Below are positions 8,639 through 14,954 of a stretch of 19,326 nucleotides of DNA, one piece after another (the first letter of the stretch is position 1; the number at the start of each line of letters is the position of its first letter). Below the pieces are notes generated by a model. It was not told where the DNA came from. It did not search any database and saw nothing but the letters and a program-made list of their open reading frames with translations. This DNA is from Gammaproteobacteria bacterium. GTDB lineage: Bacteria > Pseudomonadota > Gammaproteobacteria > Acidiferrobacterales > SZUA-150. The stretch covers positions 1 through 19,326 of the forward strand of contig JAOUNW010000017.1 of the NCBI GenBank assembly GCA_029880755.1. The letters are read 5' to 3'. Both the position numbers and the translations under genes were made by a program.

Positions 8639-8727
8639 AAAATCCATTGCGCCCTACGTTCGAGGTATAGACGGAAGGATGAAACGTATATTCAAGGTAG
8701 GGCGGATTAAGCGACAGCGAATCCGCC
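8629..8727. repeat. REP inverted pair (BIME) 3, overlapping the RAYT stop
   Basis: Left REP 8629-8657 (minus strand GTAG, arms GGCGCAAT/ATTGCGCC) and right REP 8697-8727 (plus strand GTAG, arms GGCGGATT/AATCCGCC, inner GCGACAGCG). The 39-base spacer is the same as in pair 5. The RAYT stop codon (8636-8638) lies within the left arm and loop. From 8644 to 8730 the sequence is identical to 8924-9010. Confidence 0.92.
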
Positions 8728-8777
8728 AAATGGGTTTTTCAACCACATCCACCACCATCCAGTGTATTGTCTCGTCC

Positions 8778-8857
8778 AGCGCAATAAAAAATCCATTACG
8801 CCCTACGTCGGATAGAATGACTAGCCGTAGGGTGGATTAAGCGTTAGCGAATCCGCC
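8778..8857. repeat. REP inverted pair (BIME) 4
   Basis: Left REP 8778-8806 has two arm changes (AGCGCAAT and ATTACGCC) compared with the others; right REP 8827-8857 has GGTGGATT instead of GGCGGATT, which leaves a G-T wobble in the stem. The spacer is 20 bases. It shares the downstream flank ATGGGTTTTTCAA with pair 3, which points to a tandem origin. Confidence 0.88.
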
Positions 8858-8908
8858 CAATGGGTTTTTCAAACAACACTCCCGTCCTCCAACGCCGGTA
8901 TTTCGTCC

Positions 8909-9007
8909 GGCGCAATAGAAATGCCATTGCGCCCTACGTTCGAGGTATAGACGGAAGGATGAAACGTATATTCAAGGTAGGGCGGATTAAGCGACAGCGA
9001 ATCCGCC
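8909..9007. repeat. REP inverted pair (BIME) 5, before uvrD
   Basis: Left REP 8909-8937 (loop TAGAAATGCC variant) and right REP 8977-9007 (inner GCGACAGCG), 39-base spacer. Identical to pair 3 over 87 bases (8924-9010 and 8644-8730). The 8639-9080 stretch holds nothing but pairs 3 to 5 and the uvrD promoter region; no open frame in it looks like a gene. Confidence 0.92.
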
Positions 9008-9065
9008 AAACGAATAACCCGTGAATTTGATGCCTTGATTACCTCCTCACCTGCCCCGGGGTTCG

Positions 9066-9074
9066 TGTTATGAT
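9066..9074 (+). promoter_or_regulatory. Candidate extended -10 promoter of uvrD
   Basis: TGT followed by TATGAT (9069-9074) matches the extended -10 consensus TGnTATAAT with one change. No good -35 is seen at the usual distance (CTCACC). Transcription would begin at about 9081, which is the first base of the uvrD GTG. No SD sequence lies between. Inference from sequence only. Confidence 0.4.
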
Positions 9075-9080
9075 TCGGCC

Positions 9081-11264
9081 GTGGATGTTTCGAATTTACT
9101 AGACGGCTTGAATGACGCCCAGCGCGAGGCAGTGGCAGCGCCCACGGGTTCGGTGCTGGTGCTGGCCGGTGCCGGCAGCGGCAAGACCCGCGTTCTCACC
9201 CACCGCGTTGCCTGGCATGTGGGTGTCGAACAGGTGTCGCCCCAATCTATTTTGGCAGTCACCTTCACCAACAAGGCAGCCCAGGAAATGCGCGGTCGCA
9301 TTGAAGGCATGCTCGGCTTTCCCGTTAACGGTATGTGGATCGGCACCTTTCATGGATTGTCACACCGTTTTCTGCGCGCGCATTGGCGCGAGGCCAAGCT
9401 TCCCCAGACCTTCCAGATCCTCGATGCCGAAGATCAGTACCGATTAATCCGGCGCATATTAAAAAGCCTTGAGCTGGATGAGGCCTATTGGCCGCCCAAG
9501 CAGGTGCAGTGGTTTATTAATGGTCACAAGGAAGAAGGAAGACGACCGAAGCAACTGGGCCAAAGCCCGGATCCACAGCAACGGCAACTGCTGCGCGTGT
9601 ACGAACACTACGAAGAGACCTGCCAGCGCTCCGGCCTGGTGGATTTTGCCGAACTGCTGCTGCGCGTGTACGAATTAATGCGCGACGATGCGCGTCTGCG
9701 CGAACACTACCAGGAGCGTTTTCAACGTGTGCTGGTGGACGAATTTCAGGACACCAACTCCATTCAGTATGCCTGGCTGAAACTGTTTTCCGGCGGTTAT
9801 AACAATCTGTTTGCCGTGGGGGATGACGACCAATCCATTTACGGCTGGCGCGGCGCCAAGGTGGAAAACATTCTCCGTTTTGAAAAGGATTATGCCAACA
9901 CCAAAGTCGTGCGCCTGGAACAAAACTATCGCTCTACTTCCACGATTCTTAATGCCGCCAACAATGTTATCAGTCACAACACCGGCCGCCTGGGAAAAAA
10001 TCTCTGGACCGACGGCGAAGAGGGCGAACCAATTCTTTTGTATACGGCCTATAACGATATCGACGAAACTCATTTTGTTGTCGATCGCATTCGCGACTGG
10101 GTGGCCCAGGGTAATCGCCGCCAAGAAGTGGCCATCCTCTACCGCTCCAACGCCCAGTCCCGGGTGTTTGAAGAAACCCTGTTGCGCCAGCAAATCCCTT
10201 ACCGTGTTTACGGCGGCCTGCGCTTTTTTGAGCGCAAGGAAATCAAGGATGCCCTGGCCTATCTGCGCCTGATCGCCAGTCGCGACGACGACCCTTCCTT
10301 TGAGCGAGTGGCCAATGTGCCTACACGGGGCATGGGCAACAAGACCCTGGATACCCTGCGCGAGATTGTCAAAACCCAGAAAATTTCCCTCTGGCAGGCG
10401 TCGCGCAATGTCATCGAGCAGGGGGTGCTGGCCTCTCGGGCGGCCAATGCCCTGGGTGCATTTCTGGACCTCATTGATTCCCTGGCAGTGGATACCGCTG
10501 ACATGGAGCTGGCAGAACAGGTGGACCACATTCTCCAGCACGCCGGATTGCTCGAGTACTACAAGAAAGAAAAGGGCGAGAAGGCCGAGGCCCGGGTAGA
10601 GAACCTGGAAGAACTGGTTTCCGCCGCCCGCAACTTTACTGACGACGACCAGCTGGAGGGATTACCGCCGCTGTCGGCGTTTCTGGCCCATGCCTCATTG
10701 GAGGCCGGTGAAGGTCAGGCCGAGGCCTGGGAGGACTGTGTGCAACTCATGAGCCTGCATTCGGCCAAGGGTCTGGAGTTTCCCGTCGTATTTTTAACAG
10801 GCATGGAAGAGGGCCTGTTTCCCCACCAGCGCTCCCTGGACGAGGACGGGCGCCTGGAAGAGGAGCGGCGCCTGTGTTACGTGGGCATGACCCGGGCCAT
10901 GCGCCAACTGTATTTAAGCCATGCCGAGGTGCGGCGCCTGCACGGGTCCGAGCATTACACCAGTCCATCCCGGTTTCTGGGAGAGGTGCCCGAGGATTTA
11001 TTGCGGCCGGTGCGCGCCAGGGTCAGCAGCTATGACACCCGCAGTGCGGTTTCCCATCAGGCCAGCGCGCCCCGGCAGGCCGTGACGCCGGACGCGGCAT
11101 TCAAAGGCATCAATCTGGGCCGACGGGTACGCCATGAGAAGTTCGGTGAGGGTGTGGTGTTGAATCTGGAGGGCCAGGGCCAGCATGCCCGGGTCCAGGT
11201 CAACTTCGAGGGCGTGGGCGCCAAGTGGTTGGTGTTGGCCTACGCCAATCTGGAAGGCATTTAG
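9081..11264 (+). CDS. uvrD: DNA helicase II UvrD
   Basis: Superfamily 1A 3'-5' helicase of nucleotide excision repair and methyl-directed mismatch repair, 727 residues against 720 in E. coli. The start is GTG: the following residues match the E. coli start (DVSNLLDGLNDAQREAV) and no in-frame alternative fits. Motifs: Q motif in LNDAQREAV, Walker A AGAGSGKT at 29-36, motif Ia TFTNKAAQEM, Walker B DEFQD at 220-224, motif III GDDDQSIYGWRGA, motif IV LEQNYRST, motif V LHSAKGLEF, motif VI YVGMTRAM. The C-terminal Tudor-like fold that contacts RNA polymerase is present (GRRVRHEKFGEG ... KWLVLAYANLE). The extra NT-binding details are those of UvrD rather than Rep or PcrA. It is a single transcription unit behind the REP cluster. 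Confidence 0.97.
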   Translation: MDVSNLLDGLNDAQREAVAAPTGSVLVLAGAGSGKTRVLTHRVAWHVGVEQVSPQSILAVTFTNKAAQEMRGRIEGMLGFPVNGMWIGTFHGLSHRFLRAHWREAKLPQTFQILDAEDQYRLIRRILKSLELDEAYWPPKQVQWFINGHKEEGRRPKQLGQSPDPQQRQLLRVYEHYEETCQRSGLVDFAELLLRVYELMRDDARLREHYQERFQRVLVDEFQDTNSIQYAWLKLFSGGYNNLFAVGDDDQSIYGWRGAKVENILRFEKDYANTKVVRLEQNYRSTSTILNAANNVISHNTGRLGKNLWTDGEEGEPILLYTAYNDIDETHFVVDRIRDWVAQGNRRQEVAILYRSNAQSRVFEETLLRQQIPYRVYGGLRFFERKEIKDALAYLRLIASRDDDPSFERVANVPTRGMGNKTLDTLREIVKTQKISLWQASRNVIEQGVLASRAANALGAFLDLIDSLAVDTADMELAEQVDHILQHAGLLEYYKKEKGEKAEARVENLEELVSAARNFTDDDQLEGLPPLSAFLAHASLEAGEGQAEAWEDCVQLMSLHSAKGLEFPVVFLTGMEEGLFPHQRSLDEDGRLEEERRLCYVGMTRAMRQLYLSHAEVRRLHGSEHYTSPSRFLGEVPEDLLRPVRARVSSYDTRSAVSHQASAPRQAVTPDAAFKGINLGRRVRHEKFGEGVVLNLEGQGQHARVQVNFEGVGAKWLVLAYANLEGI

Positions 11265-11279
11265 AAAATCTCCGCGAAA

Positions 11280-11311
11280 TTGTACTTTTTCCGCTATGAG
11301 AGCTATATAAT
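11280..11311 (+). promoter_or_regulatory. Candidate sigma-70 promoter of the GGDEF gene
   Basis: Perfect -10 TATAAT at 11306-11311. Upstream, TTGTAC at 11280-11285 resembles a -35 but at a long spacing of 20; TACTTT at 11283-11288 gives a spacing of 17 with fewer matches. The start codon is 29 bases further on. The region is strongly AT-rich compared with its surroundings. Confidence 0.5.
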
Positions 11312-11340
11312 AGGTCATAATTAAACAATAATTAGCACCC

Positions 11341-12096
11341 ATGAGCGAGAATAGTACACAAGGCAGTGCCATCTTTTCCCCCGCCAAAACCATCGCCGGT
11401 ATTTTGGTCATAACGTTCGCCGCCGAGTTATTGGTAATGGCGTTGTTATCGCGTTTCGGTTTTCTCACTGCTACACCCACCATGTATGCCGTGAACGCCG
11501 CGATTCTTTGTGCCGTCATCGCGCCGCCGATATTTTTGTTCATCATGTATCCCATTCAACGCATGACCGACCACCTCAAGGAATCCACCACTGCCGGTTA
11601 TCCGTCCAACCTGGATTCATTGACGCAGGTGTTGAACCACCGTGCCATCACCGTAGACTTGCTCGAGTCCATCGCGCACTCCGAGCGTTACGGCAATCCG
11701 CTGTCGGTGGCGGTGGTGGACATTGACGGCCTGCAAGGCATTAACGATAAATTCGGCAATGCCGTCGGTGACCAGGTGTTGCAAATGGTGGCCGGTAATT
11801 TGTCCGAGGCCCTGAGAATGCCCGACCGCATCGGCCGTTACGGTGATGAGGAATTCCTGGTGGTGTTGCCGGAAACCGAAACGGATGACGCCAAGATTAT
11901 CGCCGACCGCGTGCGCGCCAAGGTAAGTGAGTCCTCCATTGAGTGTGAAGGCGGGCCATGCAAGGCTACCATCAGCGTCGGCATTACCTACTATAGTAAG
12001 GGTGATGATCTTGAGGCACTGTTGTCCCGCGCCAATGCCGCTATTGCCGAAGCCAAGAACAAGGGCAGCAATCGGGTTGTGACCAAACAAAAATAG
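11341..12096 (+). CDS. Membrane GGDEF-domain protein, divergent diguanylate cyclase
   Basis: Protein of 251 residues: two TM helices (about 17-37 and 48-70) close together with little periplasmic sequence, then a single GGDEF domain (about 88-250). Recognisable parts are DSLTQVLNHR (92-101), the DxD-like DIDGLQGIND (127-136), and the signature GDEEF at 168-172 preceded by RxxD (R159-D162) exactly five residues before it, the position of the allosteric c-di-GMP I-site. The metal ligands expected at D127 and E170 are kept. Departures from consensus: GDEEF instead of GG(D/E)EF, and DGLQ where FK is usual. It may be an active c-di-GMP synthase or a degenerate sensor. No SD stands before the ATG. 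Confidence 0.85.
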   Translation: MSENSTQGSAIFSPAKTIAGILVITFAAELLVMALLSRFGFLTATPTMYAVNAAILCAVIAPPIFLFIMYPIQRMTDHLKESTTAGYPSNLDSLTQVLNHRAITVDLLESIAHSERYGNPLSVAVVDIDGLQGINDKFGNAVGDQVLQMVAGNLSEALRMPDRIGRYGDEEFLVVLPETETDDAKIIADRVRAKVSESSIECEGGPCKATISVGITYYSKGDDLEALLSRANAAIAEAKNKGSNRVVTKQK

Positions 12097-12120
12097 TTTC
12101 ATAAAAACTCTGTTTCAATA

Positions 12121-12134
12121 AACCGTTCGCGGTT
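12121..12134 (+). terminator. Small hairpin between the GGDEF gene and dctQ
   Basis: Arms AACCG/CGGTT with a TTCG loop, 25 bases after the GGDEF stop and 12 bases before the dctQ GTG. There is no T tract, so intrinsic termination is doubtful; it could equally mask the dctQ start. Confidence 0.25.
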
Positions 12135-12146
12135 CTCCCAATAATT

Positions 12147-12665
12147 GTGAATGCGTTAAAAAAGCTCGCCTCGTTTTTAAATCAGTCAAATGAAGTGATT
12201 GGCAGGGTATTGTCCTGGCTGGTGCTGGCGCTGACACTCATGGTGGTGTACGACGTCAGCATGCGTTACCTGTTTCGTGAAGGCTCAGTGGCCATCCAGG
12301 AAATGGAATGGCATATTTTTTCCCTGATCTTTTTATTGGGCGCGGCCTACACCTACAAGAACAACGAACATGTGCGCGTGGAAATTCTCTACCAGAAATT
12401 CAGTGAGCGCACCCAGTTGTGGGTCGACACCCTGGGCGATGTCCTGTTTCTGATTCCCATCAGCATTATTGTTTTCAAGGCATCCCTGCCGTTTGTGCAA
12501 ACCGCTTTTGAGATTATGGAACGCTCACCCGATGCCGGTGGCCTGCCGTATCGTTATTTGATAAAGGCAGTGATTCCCGCCGGCTTTGCCTTGCTGGCGC
12601 TACAGGGTGTGGCCAACGCCATTGATAATCTTTTAAAACTCTATCCGCCTAAAGGACGTCACTGA
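12147..12665 (+). CDS. dctQ: TRAP transporter small permease (DctQ family)
   Basis: Small four-TM subunit of a tripartite ATP-independent periplasmic transporter; it partners with the large permease DctM to import a carboxylate-type or similar substrate with Na+ or H+. It has 172 residues. Family features are VVYDVSMRYLFREGS, EMEWHIFSLIFLLGAAYTYKNNEHVRVE and the late SPDAGGLPYRYLIKAVIPAGF block, which resembles the mannitol/chloroaromatic-type subgroup. The start is GTG; the nearby ATG is out of frame. The stop overlaps the dctM start by one base (TGATG). Substrate cannot be read from the sequence. Confidence 0.9.
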   Translation: MNALKKLASFLNQSNEVIGRVLSWLVLALTLMVVYDVSMRYLFREGSVAIQEMEWHIFSLIFLLGAAYTYKNNEHVRVEILYQKFSERTQLWVDTLGDVLFLIPISIIVFKASLPFVQTAFEIMERSPDAGGLPYRYLIKAVIPAGFALLALQGVANAIDNLLKLYPPKGRH

Positions 12666-13996
12666 TGGAATACCTGGCCCTGGTGATGTTTGCGGTGTTG
12701 ATTGTATTGCTGCTGCTGGGTTATCCCGTGGCCTTTACCTTGGGCGCCGTGGCCCTGCTGTTTGGCATTCCTGCCCTGGGCCTGGAATTTTTTGATTTAC
12801 TGCCCCTGCGCATCTGGGGTGTCATGACCAACTTCACCTTGTTAGCGGTGCCGCTGTTTGTGTTCATGGGCGTCATTCTCGAACGTTCCGGTCTGGCGGA
12901 GGACCTGCTGGAAACCATGAGCCTGCTGTTTGGGCGTGTGCGCGGCGGATTGGCTATTTCATTGGTGGTAGTAGGCGGCTTACTGGCCGCCACCACCGGT
13001 GTGGTGGGCGCTACCGTCGTCACCATGGGTGTCATCGCACTACCTGCGTTACTCAAACACAATTATCAAAAAGAACTTTCGGCCGGCACCATCGCCGCCT
13101 CCGGCACCTTGGGCCAATTAATTCCGCCCAGCATTATTCTGGTGTTGTTGGGCGATGTCGTGGGCGTGCCCGTGGGCCGTTTGTTTGCCGGTGCCGTGGT
13201 GCCGGGCGCGTTAATGATCGTGGCCTTTATTGTATTCATCGCCCTGTATGCCTTTATCAAACACGAGGTCGCGCCCCTGCCCGATGTGTCGTTAATGCGC
13301 GGCGACAGCGACCGCGGCTTGTTGCAAAGGGTACTAAAAAGTTTGATACCGCCCCTGGTGCTGGTGTTTGCCGTGTTAGGCTCCATCTTTTTTGGTGTGG
13401 CCGCGCCCACGGAATCGGCGGCATTGGGTGCTGTCGGCGCCATGGTGCTGGCGGCCATGCACAAGCGTCTGACGCGCGACAATCTGCGCCATGCAGTGCA
13501 AAGCACATTAAAACTGACAAGCATGGTGTTCATGATCCTGGTGGGCGCCACCGCATTCGGTCTGGTGTTCCGTGGCCTTGGCGGTGACAGCCTGGTGCAC
13601 GACCTCATGACCTCCCTGCCCGGCGAGACCTGGGGCTTTCTGCTGGTGAGTATGCTGGTGATTTTTATCCTGGGCTTCTTTCTCGACTTCCTGGAAATCT
13701 GTTTTATTGTCGTGCCCATCCTGGCACCCATCGCCACCACCCTGGGTGTTGATCCCTTATGGTTCGCCATCCTCATTGCCGTTAACCTGCAAACCAGTTT
13801 CCTGACACCACCCTTCGGCTTTTCCCTGTTTTACCTCAAGGCCGCCGCGCCCAGGTCCGTGACCATCAGCCACATCTACCGAGGCGTAATCCCCTTCATT
13901 ATCATTCAGGCACTGGTATTGCTTGGCCTCATTGTCTTCCCCAAACTCGTGCTCTGGCTGCCCGATGTCATGGATGCCTGGCAGGGGTTTAATTAA
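12665..13996 (+). CDS. dctM: TRAP transporter large permease (DctM family)
   Basis: Large transport subunit of the TRAP system, 443 residues with about 12 hydrophobic segments. Family motifs are clear: LAVPLFVFMGVILERSGLAEDLLE, the GAT(V)VTMGVIALP segment, the re-entrant loop ASGTLGQLIPPSIILV, and its second-half counterpart FLTPPFGFSLFYLK. It is translationally coupled to dctQ. No DctP-type binding-protein gene is found on either side: upstream is the GGDEF gene, downstream the accessory block. A hairpin follows at 14002-14036. Confidence 0.94.
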   Translation: MEYLALVMFAVLIVLLLLGYPVAFTLGAVALLFGIPALGLEFFDLLPLRIWGVMTNFTLLAVPLFVFMGVILERSGLAEDLLETMSLLFGRVRGGLAISLVVVGGLLAATTGVVGATVVTMGVIALPALLKHNYQKELSAGTIAASGTLGQLIPPSIILVLLGDVVGVPVGRLFAGAVVPGALMIVAFIVFIALYAFIKHEVAPLPDVSLMRGDSDRGLLQRVLKSLIPPLVLVFAVLGSIFFGVAAPTESAALGAVGAMVLAAMHKRLTRDNLRHAVQSTLKLTSMVFMILVGATAFGLVFRGLGGDSLVHDLMTSLPGETWGFLLVSMLVIFILGFFLDFLEICFIVVPILAPIATTLGVDPLWFAILIAVNLQTSFLTPPFGFSLFYLKAAAPRSVTISHIYRGVIPFIIIQALVLLGLIVFPKLVLWLPDVMDAWQGFN

Positions 13997-14001
13997 ACCA
14001 A

Positions 14002-14036
14002 TTCCGTTGCGTTACAAGTGAAAGGCAACATCGGAA
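14002..14036 (+). terminator. Hairpin behind dctM
   Basis: TTCCG-TTGC (14002-14010) can pair with GCAA-(CAT)-CGGAA (14024-14036), giving a nine-pair stem with a three-base bulge. There is no T tract, so it may be a factor-dependent or weak terminator. Confidence 0.3.
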
Positions 14037-14109
14037 ATCAACACCGGGTTTCCGTATCATACATCAGTAAAAGCTAATACAGATCGTATTAATCGTTTTC
14101 TCTTAGAGA

Positions 14110-14142
14110 TTGTGTCATTTAATATAGAGATCCATGACACAA
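14110..14142. promoter_or_regulatory. Operator-like dyad upstream of the HEPN-like gene
   Basis: Perfect 9-base inverted repeat TTGTGTCAT / ATGACACAA with a 15-base AT-rich centre. The centre holds TAATAT and TATAGA, either of which could be a -10. It lies 50 bases before the TTG start. It could be a repressor site over the promoter or an RNA hairpin; symmetry is seen, function is inferred. Confidence 0.4.
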
Positions 14143-14192
14143 ACTAACGAAGCCAATGGCGGTATACTCAACTGTTAGGTGAATCACCCTCC

Positions 14193-14630
14193 TTGAAAAT
14201 TACAAAGCAACAGGCTGCTGAGGCAAATCTCGACGCTGCTATTGACGCTTTTCTTCGAGGCGACTGGGTGCCCGCAATTCATATGGCGGGAGCCGCAGAG
14301 GAAGTATTCGGTCGACTACAGGAAGCAAAAGGAGGTAGCACTGTTCCTGACTACTTTTGGGAAAAGACTGACTTTAAAGACATTGTGGAAAAGAAAAAGG
14401 ACTACATCAGTGCACTAAATTATTTTCGCGACTGGATTAAACATCACCGTCCCGATCATCCAATCGAAATTGAAATACAGGAGTCTCATGCTGTGCTCTC
14501 GGTGATGAGGGCTTGTATCGCGCAGGCTACCTACACACAGAAAGGTCGCCGTTCAGTCGCTTCGTTTTTGCATTGGTACAGCGAGAATGGCGAACGAATC
14601 AATGGAATAATTGAAGGGTGGCCTGAATAG
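14193..14630 (+). CDS. Small helical protein, HEPN-like (putative RNase or toxin)
   Basis: Unassigned protein of 145 residues, predicted mostly helical. The N-terminal block AIDAFLRGDW...AIHMAGAAEEVFGRL resembles uncharacterised helical proteins with an LAGAAEEILG-like helix. A later RDWIKH (R79 to H84) has the R-x4-H form of the HEPN ribonuclease motif, set in a helix context (LNYFRDWIKHHRPDHP). HEPN assignment is inference from this motif and helix pattern, not from a recognised family. The start is TTG with AGGTGA ten bases upstream; no ATG or GTG in frame lies before the first conserved part, and an in-frame TAA at 14145 limits the upstream reach. The SD lies inside an 11-base palindrome (GGTGAATCACC, 14178-14188). 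No antitoxin-like partner gene is visible. Confidence 0.65.
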   Translation: MKITKQQAAEANLDAAIDAFLRGDWVPAIHMAGAAEEVFGRLQEAKGGSTVPDYFWEKTDFKDIVEKKKDYISALNYFRDWIKHHRPDHPIEIEIQESHAVLSVMRACIAQATYTQKGRRSVASFLHWYSENGERINGIIEGWPE

Positions 14631-14693
14631 CGCGGTAATGCCGACCATTACTTTTGAAAGTTTAAAGTCACCTAACCAATACGTTTGTACGTT

Positions 14694-14876
14694 TCAACAA
14701 CAAAAGCAACAACAATAGGGTCTGACTCTATTGATCCTTCCTGGCCAGTTTTTATTATTTGCTACGCCCTTACCAATACCTTCGAATATCAATGTACCTG
14801 TTTTCTTCTCCAGCTACTTAAGGTAGCGCGTTTTTCCGGAACCACAAAGTCCTGTAACAAATGCGATCGTTGCCAT
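14694..14876 (-). pseudogene. Remnant of a P-loop NTPase/kinase gene
   Basis: On the minus strand an ATG at 14876, with AAGGA 11 bases upstream, begins MATIAFVTGLCGSGKTRYLK. This is a beta strand followed by a complete Walker A motif (G9-x4-G14-K15-T16). Codon 21 is TAG (14816-14814). The same frame continues as LEKKTGTLIFEGIG for about 39 codons before TGA at 14694. The sense of both parts fits one kinase-like protein (strand, P-loop, helix, strand), with TAG replacing what may have been CAG. The rest of the domain is missing, so this is a truncated and interrupted gene. It is on the same strand as the two AT-rich genes to its right. It also accounts for most of the otherwise gene-free 14631-14954 stretch. 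Confidence 0.6.
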
Positions 14877-14954
14877 CAATATTAGTGTCCTTAATGTCTT
14901 AATAACTAGTTTTAATGAGCGCAGAACAACTATTAGGTCGTAGTCATGTCTATG

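Noticed and set aside
7847..9007. Repeated units with spacers, superficially like a CRISPR array
   Set aside because: The repeats are GTAG-type REP hairpins in inverted pairs with uneven, partly duplicated spacers, and a RAYT rather than cas genes is present.
9675..10541. Long minus-strand open frame (288 codons) inside uvrD
   Set aside because: It is a mirror of the highly conserved uvrD coding frame, with no ribosome site or recognisable domain.
13066..13776. Minus-strand open frame of 236 codons inside dctM
   Set aside because: Shadow of a membrane-protein frame: very rich in R, T, P and S, with no motif.
14173..14676. GTTAGGTGA / TCACCTAAC flanking the HEPN-like gene as cassette ends or terminal inverted repeats of a small element
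   Set aside because: Nine-base inverted matches within 500 bases are expected by chance about once in every two such stretches; no target duplication and no partner core site at attC spacing was found.
14685..14885. Plus-strand open frame of 66 codons
   Set aside because: No ribosome site and no protein-like pattern; the opposite strand carries a clear P-loop remnant that explains the stretch.
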